Positions 50,584 through 57,976 of a stretch of 64,000 bases of DNA are shown here, in pieces (the first letter of the stretch is position 1; each line of letters opens with the position of its first letter). This DNA is from Neolewinella aquimaris (GTDB lineage Bacteria > Bacteroidota > Bacteroidia > Chitinophagales > Saprospiraceae), in NCBI RefSeq assembly GCF_014197245.1, contig NZ_JACIFF010000003.1, positions 62,001 through 126,000 on the forward strand. The letters are read 5' to 3'. Both the position numbers and the translations under genes were made by a program. The notes beneath the pieces were generated by a model, which saw nothing but the letters and a program-made list of their open reading frames with translations, made no database searches and had not been told where the DNA came from.

Positions 50584-51881
50584 GCGGTTACGGCTTCGGA
50601 GGTGGTGGATAGCGGGATGCGCAGGTGCAGTGTTGTACCACGACCGAGCTTACTCTCGACCCGAATGTTCCACCGGTGCGCGCGGCAGATTTGGTTCACA
50701 TAGTAAAGGCCGAGACCAAAGCCCTTCACGTCGTGCACGTCGCCGGTGGGCACCCGGTAAAATTTTTCGAAGAGGCGGTCCTGGTGTTCGGGCGCGATCC
50801 CCGGCCCGTCGTCGCTGACGGCCAGGTGGAGGTGCCCCCGGGAAATGCGGCCGACCACGGCAATGTGGGGGGTTTCCCCACCGTACTTGATCGCGTTGTC
50901 CAGCAAATTGTGTAGGATGTTTGCCAGGTGCAGGGGGTCGGCGTGGAGGGGAATCGGGCGATCGGGCAGTTGCCAGGTAAGGTGACCGTCGCGCTCCTCG
51001 GTACGCGCCCGGGCACTGCTGAGCAAGGGCGGCAGGAGCTCCTGAAGATCGATCTGCTCCCGTTGCACGTCGAAGCTGCCCTTTTCGATGCGGGCGATCT
51101 GCAGCACTTTCTCTACCTGCTCGTTTAATCTTTCGTACTGATCGTAAATCAGCTGGGCGTAGCGCGCAAGCCGTGCGTCACTGGCGACATACGGGTCGCG
51201 GGCAATTACGTCCGCCGCAATCCGGATCGTCGATAACGGCGTCTTAAACTCGTGGGTCATATTGTCGATGAACTCCTTTTGCATGCCCGCCAGCCGGCGC
51301 TGACGCAAAATGACGATCATGGAGTAAATGAAAAATACGACGGTGAGAATCAGGATCACCGACAGAAAGATCACCAGCTGCATTTTTTGCCAGATGTAGC
51401 CGATGCGGGTGGGAAACTTCACGCCGAAATAGTACAGGAGGCTTTCGTCGGGCGGCAGGTAGCTGCCCGCTACCGGACCGTCGTCGGGTAGCTGAGGGGT
51501 GTCGGCGTAGCAGTATCCGCCGTAGGCCATTTCATTGGTGGAACAGTCGAAGATGGCATATTCGAAGTCGATGTCGAGATTGAGCCGCTGTAGCTCCTGC
51601 TGCATCAGGTACTCCAGCCGTTGGGCGTCGATCTCGCTTTCCGTATTGACAATGAAGTAGTTGCTGCTGCGCTGCCGTACGATGTCGCGTTTCGGCAGGT
51701 CCGCCTTGTTTTCCGCGGCTAACTGACGGGCCACGCCGTAGAGGGCCAGCTGTGCCTTCTGGCTGAACTCGGTGTCGTTAAGGTTCCAGGTAGTAGCTAC
51801 CCAGTAGGTCTGCATGCCCACAATGCCGAAGATGGCCACTACGCCCAGCGCGATCACCCGCCTTATGATGTGTTTGCCCAT
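50580..51881 (-). CDS. Membrane sensor histidine kinase
   Basis: 433 residues. Two membrane segments (ALGVVAIFGIVGM; VIFLSVILILTVVFFIYSM) enclose a periplasmic sensor of about 140 residues with paired cysteines (FDCSTNEMAYGGYCYAD). The phosphorylated histidine is His210 in MTHEFKTPLSTI; the ATPase has LLDNAIKYGG (N box), DDGPGIAPEH (G1) and GFGLGLYY (G2). It should phosphorylate the response regulator at 49885-50583. The signal sensed is unknown. Confidence 0.92.
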   Translation of the reverse strand: MGKHIIRRVIALGVVAIFGIVGMQTYWVATTWNLNDTEFSQKAQLALYGVARQLAAENKADLPKRDIVRQRSSNYFIVNTESEIDAQRLEYLMQQELQRLNLDIDFEYAIFDCSTNEMAYGGYCYADTPQLPDDGPVAGSYLPPDESLLYYFGVKFPTRIGYIWQKMQLVIFLSVILILTVVFFIYSMIVILRQRRLAGMQKEFIDNMTHEFKTPLSTIRIAADVIARDPYVASDARLARYAQLIYDQYERLNEQVEKVLQIARIEKGSFDVQREQIDLQELLPPLLSSARARTEERDGHLTWQLPDRPIPLHADPLHLANILHNLLDNAIKYGGETPHIAVVGRISRGHLHLAVSDDGPGIAPEHQDRLFEKFYRVPTGDVHDVKGFGLGLYYVNQICRAHRWNIRVESKLGRGTTLHLRIPLSTTSEAVTA

Positions 51882-51929
51882 GGAATAAGTAACAACGCAT
51901 GCAGAAAAAGATACGGTATCCCTTCCGGC

Positions 51930-52925
51930 TCAGTCGATCAGCGGACGGGTAGCGGAGGAGGGGAAGTTCGTCCAGCCGAATCGGTCGAGGTTGGCTGCGG
52001 CGGCTTCGCCGTCGAAGATGACGAAGCGGTAGCGGGAGACGTAACTACCCCCCGGAGGGATAAAAAAGCCGGCCTCCACTACCGGCGTAACCGAAAGATA
52101 GGGCATCTCGGGATGAACGCGAACGAACTGTGGAGAGCGGAAATTTTCGGGATGGGAAAACACGGCCAGTCCGGCCGTACCGTCCTCATCGCTACCGTCT
52201 AGGGGCCCGTATATCGCCGTCCACGCCGGGCGGGTATGGTTGGCGGCCGCCCGATCGGCACCGGCGTCGGTAAGGAAGCTGGCCGGTGCGCGGTACATGA
52301 GCGAGTCAGACTCATTCCACTCCGCACTGCCCCGCACGCCGAGGCCGCCGTAGCTGTACTTATTGAGGAAAAGGGTGTCGTCCGTGATGTTGGTCTGTTC
52401 GCTGCGCAGGTCCCATACGTAGGGGGAGGTGCTGTCGTAGACGCGTATGTGCCAGTCTTCTTGTAAAATCGGACCGTATTTACTGCTGACCTGCTGCAAC
52501 CGTGCGCGGAAGCCGATCATATCCGCCGAATCAATGGTTTCGAGGAGGGCCACGTGCCGCGCAGTGCCGGTTCGGTCTTGCTGGTTCCAGAAGTCGATGT
52601 CCTCTCCCCGGAAGTCGGTACTGGTCCAGGCCATAAAAATGCCGTGCTGGTGGGAGTGGCCCACGGGAAAGGCATCGGTGATGAGGCGTCCGGCGGGGCT
52701 GTAAACCGGATCGATGAACCCGCTGCGGCTGTAATAGGCCGGGAGCGTATCTCCGTCTACCGGCTCCTCGAGCTGCTCGGCGAGTTGGTAACTGAGTACC
52801 GGTCGCCCGGCCATGGTGATCCGCAGTTCGGTATCGTTTACCTGAATGCGGGGCGGCGGCGGATCCGTTTGGCAGGATGCCATTAGGAGGTTTACCGCTA
52901 TGCCCAACCAAATCACTGACTTCAT
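51930..52925 (-). CDS. DUF6807 (PmoA-like) lipoprotein
   Basis: 331 residues with a lipoprotein signal (lipobox LMASC, lipidated Cys18). The core contains GHSHQHGIFMAWT and VWDLRSEQTN, typical of the PmoA/DUF6807 family associated with carbohydrate-related gene clusters in Bacteroidota. Predicted periplasmic or outer-surface lipoprotein; enzymatic role unknown. Divergent from the rhodanese gene. Confidence 0.82.
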   Translation of the reverse strand: MKSVIWLGIAVNLLMASCQTDPPPPRIQVNDTELRITMAGRPVLSYQLAEQLEEPVDGDTLPAYYSRSGFIDPVYSPAGRLITDAFPVGHSHQHGIFMAWTSTDFRGEDIDFWNQQDRTGTARHVALLETIDSADMIGFRARLQQVSSKYGPILQEDWHIRVYDSTSPYVWDLRSEQTNITDDTLFLNKYSYGGLGVRGSAEWNESDSLMYRAPASFLTDAGADRAAANHTRPAWTAIYGPLDGSDEDGTAGLAVFSHPENFRSPQFVRVHPEMPYLSVTPVVEAGFFIPPGGSYVSRYRFVIFDGEAAAANLDRFGWTNFPSSATRPLID

Positions 52926-52930
52926 CCGTT

Positions 52931-52938
52931 ATCTTTGC
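52931..52938 (+). promoter_or_regulatory. Possible -7 box for the rhodanese pair
   Basis: TATCTTTG, an exact TAnnTTTG, 24 bp before the first rhodanese ATG. No clear TTTG lies at the -33 distance. The leader would be short. Confidence 0.45.
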
Positions 52939-52962
52939 TCCTGACCCTAAAGTACGATTCCC

Positions 52963-53313
52963 ATGGAAGATGCCACGCCCCCCTGCCCCATTCCCCGCTG
53001 GCAACTGCTTAAGCAGGAACTGAAGAACGTGGGTCCGGAGGAATTTGATCGCCTGCGGGAAGCGGCCACCCCCGGCACGGTGATCGACGTACGCAATGAA
53101 CAAGAATACGCCGGACACCACCTGGAGGGAGCGGTAAACCTGAACTACCTCGGCCCGGATTTTCTCGAACAGATCGACCGGCTCGATCGGGAGCAAACCT
53201 ACCTCGTCTACTGCCGCAGCGGTCGGCGCAGCGTAAGGGCCTGCACCCTGATGCGGAATGCGGGCATTGACAAACTGGTCCACCTCGATGGTGGCATAAA
53301 CGCTTACTCGTGA
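52963..53313 (+). CDS. Cytoplasmic rhodanese-like sulfurtransferase
   Basis: 116 residues. The persulfide cysteine is Cys84 in YLVYCRSGRRS, preceded by GTVIDVRNEQEYAGHHL, the conserved rhodanese core. No signal peptide. It probably transfers sulfane sulfur to an acceptor; the partner is unknown. Its stop overlaps the GTG start of the next gene by 4 bp, so the two rhodaneses are translationally coupled. Confidence 0.88.
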   Translation: MEDATPPCPIPRWQLLKQELKNVGPEEFDRLREAATPGTVIDVRNEQEYAGHHLEGAVNLNYLGPDFLEQIDRLDREQTYLVYCRSGRRSVRACTLMRNAGIDKLVHLDGGINAYS

Positions 53314-53708
53314 TTACCCGACTGCTCTGCACTTTGCCCTTACTTATGCTTCTCGTAGAGGCTTGCGGTCAGGCTAACACAGCACCCGCGTCCCCGCCCC
53401 CCGCTACTGCCTACTCCAATGTATCGGTTGATGAATTTCGCCAACGGATGGGGGAAGAAGACGTCGTACTGCTCGACGTGCGCACGCCCGGAGAGGTGAG
53501 CCAGGGGAAAATACCGGGAGCCGTGGAAATGGATTTTCGGGACCCCGATTTCCGGCAACGGATTGAAAGCCTGGACAAGGACCGCACCTACCTCGTGTAC
53601 TGCGCGGTGGGTGGCCGCAGCAGCCAGACCTGTGAAATGATGTCGGAGGCTGGGTTTGCACGACTGTACAACCTGGAGGGGGGATACACGGCCTGGAAGG
53701 GGCGGTAA
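53310..53708 (+). CDS. Rhodanese-like lipoprotein
   Basis: 132 residues, GTG start overlapping the previous stop. Lipoprotein signal with lipobox LVEAC (lipidated Cys19); a Pro/Ala linker, part of it encoded by a 19-bp dispersed element, leads to the rhodanese domain with Cys98 in YLVYCAVGGRS. This is an exported paralog of the preceding cytoplasmic protein, so the operon supplies the same chemistry on both sides of the inner membrane. Specific role unknown. Confidence 0.85.
   Translation: MITRLLCTLPLLMLLVEACGQANTAPASPPPATAYSNVSVDEFRQRMGEEDVVLLDVRTPGEVSQGKIPGAVEMDFRDPDFRQRIESLDKDRTYLVYCAVGGRSSQTCEMMSEAGFARLYNLEGGYTAWKGR
53380..53398 (-). repeat. 19-bp dispersed G+C-rich element, copy in lipoprotein linker
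   Basis: CAGCACCCGCGTCCCCGCC, one mismatch. It encodes part of the Pro/Ala linker that follows the lipidated cysteine. Confidence 0.6.
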
Positions 53709-53756
53709 ACGAAACATTGGCCCGCCATTGCCTGCTTTAATAAGAAAGCAAAATTT

Positions 53757-54281
53757 ATGGAAGACTGGCTCAATGTATCCTGGTCCCTGCTGCTGGAAAC
53801 GATCGCCTCCGTATTCTTCATTTTTACCGCTATCGTGGTCCTGGTGCGCATCTCCGGACTGCGGACCTTTGCAAAAATGTCAAGCTTCGACTTCGCTTCG
53901 ACCATTGCCATCGGGTCCATCCTGGCCTCTGTAGTTATGAACAGCGACACCTCCCTGGTGAAGGGGGTAGTAGCCCTGGGCACCATCATGTTGTTTCAGC
54001 AGATCTTTGCCGGACTAAAGATTCGCTGGGATACCTTCCAGCAGATCTCCGAAAACAGTCCGACCCTACTGATGGACGGCACCACTTTCTTGCACGACAA
54101 CATGAAGAAAACCGGCGTGAGCCGCTCCGACATCATTGCCAAACTGCGGGAAGCTAACGTGATCCGGCTCGAGCAGGTGAAGGCCGTCGTGCTGGAGACG
54201 ACCGGTGATATTTCCGTCCTGCACCAGGAAGTAGGGGGAGGAGAACTGGAGGAGCTGCTGCTCGAGGGCGTGGTGCGCTAG
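53757..54281 (+). CDS. DUF421 (YetF-like) membrane protein
   Basis: 174 residues. Three N-terminal membrane segments (VFFIFTAIVVLVRISG; ASTIAIGSILASVVM; VVALGTIMLFQQIFAG) precede a soluble domain with SPTLLMDGTTF and KLREANVIRLEQVKAVVLETTGDISVL, the YetF/DUF421 arrangement. Function unclear; in Bacillus the family is linked to spore or membrane physiology. Located 48 bp after the rhodanese pair, possibly the same transcript. Confidence 0.88.
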   Translation: MEDWLNVSWSLLLETIASVFFIFTAIVVLVRISGLRTFAKMSSFDFASTIAIGSILASVVMNSDTSLVKGVVALGTIMLFQQIFAGLKIRWDTFQQISENSPTLLMDGTTFLHDNMKKTGVSRSDIIAKLREANVIRLEQVKAVVLETTGDISVLHQEVGGGELEELLLEGVVR

Positions 54282-54297
54282 TTGCTACCTTCGCGGC

Positions 54298-55500
54298 ATG
54301 GCTGAATACCGGATCAAAGAAAATACCGACTGGGAAGAATGGCACGGCGTACTGGACATGGTGTACGCGGGCAATCCGCAGTACGTTTATCCCCTGCGCA
54401 GCGACATCGAGGGCATCCTGAGTGAAAAGAATGCCGCCCACACCGGAGATAACCTTCGTCGGTGGGTAGCGATGGACGGCAACCGGGCGGTGGGGCGGAT
54501 TGCGGCCTTCATCGACGTCGAACGCAACAAGGAGCTGGACCTGCCCTCCGGGGGAATAGGGTTCTTTGAATCGGTCGAGGATGCTGACATGGCCCGATTA
54601 CTGCTTACCACCGCGGAAACCTGGTTGCGCGACAGGGGCATGCAGGCGGTAGACGGGCCGATCAACTTCGGCGAGCGCGATAAATTTTGGGGACTGTTAG
54701 TCAAGGGTTGGTACCGGCCCATCTACCAGGAAACCTACAATCCGCCGTACTACCAGACCTTCTTTGAGGAAAACGGCTACCAAGCCCACGAGCAGTGCCT
54801 GACGATGCGGGGGGTGGTGTCGGAGTTTCCGGGCGAGCGGCTCGGCAAGCTGGCCGCGCGCGTGCGGGACCGCTACGGCCTGTATACCAAACAACTCGAC
54901 CGGAAGAACTTAAAGCAAGGGGCCGCCGATTTTGCCGAGGCCTACAATGCCGCCTTTAATCACTGGCCCTACTTCAAGCCACTGACCGGAGACGACATCT
55001 ACCCCACCTTCCAGCAGATGAAGCCCATTATGGACCCCCACCTCACCTGCATCGCCTACAACAAGGATGGGCGGCCCATCGGCCTGGCCGGGCTCATCCC
55101 CGACATCAACTGTTTCCTGGGGGGCGTAAATGGAAAACTGAACTGGCTCGGGCTACCAAAATTCCTTTACCGCCTGAAATTTCAGAAGCAACCCCGCAAT
55201 TGCAAGGGCATCGCCTTCGGTATCGCCAAGGATTACCAGCGGCAGGGCGTATATCCTCTCATGGTCGATGCCATGTTCCAGAGCGGCGACCGCCACACCA
55301 GCCGCACCTACCGCTACGTGGATATGGCGACCATCCGCGGCCACAACAAACTCATGGTCGACACCTGCCGGCAAATGAATACCGAGATCCACCGGGTCCA
55401 CTTGGCCTACCGCAAGGCCCTGGCGGCGGATGCCAGCTGGGAGCCCTTTGAAATGATGGACGTGAGCGAAGTAGGAATGGGGGAGTACAAAAAGGCTTAA
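54298..55500 (+). CDS. GNAT-like tandem-domain hypothetical protein
   Basis: 400 residues. Two GNAT-like halves can be outlined: residues 1-150 (VAMDGNRAVGRIAAFIDV; IGFFESVEDADMARLLLTTA) and 200-390 (LTCIAYNKDGRPIGLAGLIPDI; GIAFGIAKDYQRQGVYPLMVDA, with Q-R-Q-G-V as a motif A remnant). The family is common in Bacteroidota without known function. TACCTTCG at 54286-54293, five bases before the start, is a possible promoter, giving an almost leaderless transcript. Confidence 0.75.
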   Translation: MAEYRIKENTDWEEWHGVLDMVYAGNPQYVYPLRSDIEGILSEKNAAHTGDNLRRWVAMDGNRAVGRIAAFIDVERNKELDLPSGGIGFFESVEDADMARLLLTTAETWLRDRGMQAVDGPINFGERDKFWGLLVKGWYRPIYQETYNPPYYQTFFEENGYQAHEQCLTMRGVVSEFPGERLGKLAARVRDRYGLYTKQLDRKNLKQGAADFAEAYNAAFNHWPYFKPLTGDDIYPTFQQMKPIMDPHLTCIAYNKDGRPIGLAGLIPDINCFLGGVNGKLNWLGLPKFLYRLKFQKQPRNCKGIAFGIAKDYQRQGVYPLMVDAMFQSGDRHTSRTYRYVDMATIRGHNKLMVDTCRQMNTEIHRVHLAYRKALAADASWEPFEMMDVSEVGMGEYKKA

Positions 55501-55519
55501 CGGGGCGAGCACCTCAGCC

Positions 55520-55561
55520 AATCCGCGAAAATCCGCGAACCAAATCCACGCGCAATCTGCG
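55520..55561 (+). repeat. Iteron cluster G upstream of dnaB
   Basis: AATCCGCG (55520), AATCCGCG (55530), AATCCACG (55543), AATCTGCG (55554); spacing 10/13/11, the same as clusters C and D although 34 kb away. Confidence 0.7.
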
Positions 55562-55588
55562 GTAAAAAAAACAAGCACGTACCCAACG

Positions 55589-55629
55589 TTCTCCACACAA
55601 CAAAGCCGTTATCCACAGCCTTTTCCACA
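55589..55629 (+). promoter_or_regulatory. Cluster of three DnaA-box-like sites before dnaB
   Basis: TTCTCCACA (55589-55597), TTATCCACA (55609-55617, a perfect DnaA box) and TTTTCCACA (55621-55629), all in one orientation. They sit just upstream of the TATCTTTG promoter box, so DnaA could regulate dnaB transcription; an origin role is possible but less supported. Confidence 0.55.
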
Positions 55630-55650
55630 ACAAATTGTTTAAAAACTCCG

Positions 55651-55658
55651 TATCTTTG
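55651..55658 (+). promoter_or_regulatory. -7 promoter box for dnaB
   Basis: TATCTTTG, an exact TAnnTTTG, eight bases before the dnaB ATG at 55666. The leader is therefore minimal. The -33 element is not obvious, and the DnaA-box-like sites occupy that position. Confidence 0.6.
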
Positions 55659-55665
55659 TATTCTG

Positions 55666-57927
55666 ATGGCGAAGGACAAAAAGATGGAACGGCGGAACTA
55701 CAACGGCAACGGCAGCACGGCCACGGCCTACAGTAATCGGAGCAGGCTGGAGGAGGCGAATCTACCCGCTTATAGCAAGTTGCCCCCTCAGGCACCCGAC
55801 CTGGAGGAGGCCATTCTTTCGGCCATCCTGATCGAACGGGAGGCCATGACTAAGGTGCTGGACATCATCTCCGCCGACTCGTTCTACAAGCCCGCCCACC
55901 AGGCGATCTACCGCAGCATGCGGCGGCTCTTCGAGCGGAGCCAGCCCATCGATCTGCTGATGGTCATGGAAGACCTGCGCAAGCACGAGGAGCTCGAAGT
56001 CGTCGGGGGAGCAGCCTACCTGGCCCAACTTACAAGCAAGGTGACCAGCTCGGCCAACATCGAGTACCACGCCCGGATCGTTACGGAGAAGTTCATCCAG
56101 CGCGAGCTGATCCGCACGAGCACCGAAATCATCAAGGACGCCTACGAAGACGGCACCGACGTACTTGACCTGCTCGATAAGGCCGGGAACTTCGTTTTTG
56201 AGATCACCGAGCGCAACATGGGCAAACAGGTGGCCGATATGGGTACCCTGGCCAATCAGCTGATGGACCAGCTCACCATGCTCCGCGAAAAAGAAGACGG
56301 CCTCACCGGAATTCCCACCGGCTTTACGGAGCTGGATCGCCTTACCTCCGGACTCCAATCCTCCGACCTCATCATCGTCGCGGCCCGCCCGGCGATGGGT
56401 AAGACGAGTTTCGTCCTCTCCATGGCCCGCAATGCCGCCGCAGAATTTGGCCACGGGGTAGCCATCTTCAGCCTGGAGATGAGCGCCGCCCAGCTGGCCG
56501 GCCGTATCTTCAGTCAGGACGCCGAGGTCAACGGCCAGAAAATGCGGAACGGTAAGTTCGACGACGATGAGTGGGTCCGCCTGGTTGAGGCCATGAACCG
56601 CATCGGCGAGGCCCCGATCTACATCGACGACACGGCCGGCATCAACGTCTTCGAACTCCGCGCCAAGTGCCGCCGCCTCAAGCTTGAAAAGGGCATCAGC
56701 ATGGTGATCATCGACTACCTGCAGCTGATGTCGGGCACCGGAGAAGCCAACAAGGGCGGCAACCGCGAACAGGAGGTATCGGCCATCAGCCGCGCCCTCA
56801 AGGGACTAGCCAAGGAGCTGGAAGTGCCGGTGATCGCCCTCTCCCAGCTGAGCCGGGCGGTGGAGACCCGTGGTGGAGATAAACGCCCGCAGCTCAGTGA
56901 CTTACGCGAATCGGGTTGCCTTACGGGAGACACGCTGGTGACGCTTGCCGGAGATGGTCGGCGTATACCCATCCGCGAATTGGTACAGAAACACCCCCGG
57001 GGTGGTTTTCGGGTGTGGGCTTCGAATGAACAGCATCAGTTGGTTCCCGCGATGGTCACCGCAGCCTTCTCTACGGGAACTAAAATGACTTACCGGCTAC
57101 GTACGGGCCTGGGGCGGACCATCCGCGCGACGGCTAATCACAAATTCCTGACGGTAGATGGTTGGAAACGGCTGGATGAGCTATCCGTTGGTGACCACTT
57201 AGCAACTCCCCGCTGCATTCCAAATATCGGACAACCACCCAGCGAGCGCACGGAGGCAGAGTTGGCGCTGCTTGGCCATTTGATTGGCGACGGTTGTACG
57301 CTACCTCGACATTGCATTCAGTACACCACGCGCGAGCGCGATCTGGCCGAGCAAGTAGCGGAATTGGCTACCACCCGGCAAATGCAGGCCGAACTGGAAA
57401 TGAGTTACTGTGGTACGGCTCTCTATAAGTCCAACCTCAGTCGAGAGCGTGCATCGACGGTAGCCGCTGTCACCAATTGCGGAGAATTAGCCGATTTGGC
57501 CAGTAGCGATCTGTTCTGGGACTCCATCGTCAGTATAGAAGAGGCTGGTATGGAGGAGGTATTCGACCTAACCGTACCTGGGCCCCATAACTTTGTAGCT
57601 AACGACGTGGTCGTTCATAATTCAATCGAGCAGGACGCCGATATGGTCATGTTCCTCTACCGGCCGGAATACTACAAGATCACCGAAGACGAGCAGGGAA
57701 ACAGCCTGGCCGGCATCGCCGAAATCATCATCGGGAAGAACCGCCACGGAGAGGCTAAGGACATACGCCTGCGCTTCGACAGCGACTTCGCCCGCTTCAG
57801 CGATCTCGACGACCCCGACTTCGATCTACTGCCCTCGGGAGCGATCACCGGCGGACAACCCCAGCAGCCCTACGGCGGGGGCACCCTGCCGAGTAAGATG
57901 AATACCGACGACGACATTCCATTCTAG
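55666..57927 (+). CDS. dnaB: Replicative DNA helicase DnaB, intein-containing precursor
   Basis: 753-residue precursor; removal of the 235-residue intein (418-652) leaves about 518 residues, a normal DnaB. The N-terminal primase/loader-binding domain includes PPQAPDLEEAILSAILIERE. The RecA-like core has Walker A ARPAMGKTSF, Walker B MVIIDYLQLMS and the arginine/hairpin region LSQLSRAVETRGGDKRPQLSDLRESG. The intein interrupts SG|S, directly before SIEQDADMVMFLYRPEYY. DnaB unwinds DNA at the replication fork. The precursor must splice to be functional. The leader contains DnaA-box-like sites. Confidence 0.95.
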   Translation: MAKDKKMERRNYNGNGSTATAYSNRSRLEEANLPAYSKLPPQAPDLEEAILSAILIEREAMTKVLDIISADSFYKPAHQAIYRSMRRLFERSQPIDLLMVMEDLRKHEELEVVGGAAYLAQLTSKVTSSANIEYHARIVTEKFIQRELIRTSTEIIKDAYEDGTDVLDLLDKAGNFVFEITERNMGKQVADMGTLANQLMDQLTMLREKEDGLTGIPTGFTELDRLTSGLQSSDLIIVAARPAMGKTSFVLSMARNAAAEFGHGVAIFSLEMSAAQLAGRIFSQDAEVNGQKMRNGKFDDDEWVRLVEAMNRIGEAPIYIDDTAGINVFELRAKCRRLKLEKGISMVIIDYLQLMSGTGEANKGGNREQEVSAISRALKGLAKELEVPVIALSQLSRAVETRGGDKRPQLSDLRESGCLTGDTLVTLAGDGRRIPIRELVQKHPRGGFRVWASNEQHQLVPAMVTAAFSTGTKMTYRLRTGLGRTIRATANHKFLTVDGWKRLDELSVGDHLATPRCIPNIGQPPSERTEAELALLGHLIGDGCTLPRHCIQYTTRERDLAEQVAELATTRQMQAELEMSYCGTALYKSNLSRERASTVAAVTNCGELADLASSDLFWDSIVSIEEAGMEEVFDLTVPGPHNFVANDVVVHNSIEQDADMVMFLYRPEYYKITEDEQGNSLAGIAEIIIGKNRHGEAKDIRLRFDSDFARFSDLDDPDFDLLPSGAITGGQPQQPYGGGTLPSKMNTDDDIPF
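56917..57621 (+). other. DnaB intein with reduced endonuclease region
   Basis: 235 residues in frame within DnaB. Cys1 begins CLTGDTLVTLAG; block B is TANH at 72-75; block F is VFDLTVPGPHNFVANDVVVH; the end is His234-Asn235 followed by Ser+1, so all splicing residues are intact. The position and sequence match the well-known Synechocystis DnaB intein (about 429 residues). Only one LAGLIDADG-like block remains (ALLGHLIGDGC, 117-127) and the rest of the homing endonuclease is deleted, so homing is probably lost. The insert looks less G+C-rich than the exteins by eye. Confidence 0.92.
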
Positions 57928-57976
57928 CCTTCTAGGCAGTTTGCTATCTTACCGGGACCAACACGCTCCTCCCGGC

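Noticed and set aside
55501-55665. Chromosomal replication origin
   Set aside because: Three DnaA-like boxes are suggestive, but there is no dnaA, no A+T-rich unwinding region of useful length and no skew information; a promoter-regulatory role is the more economical reading.
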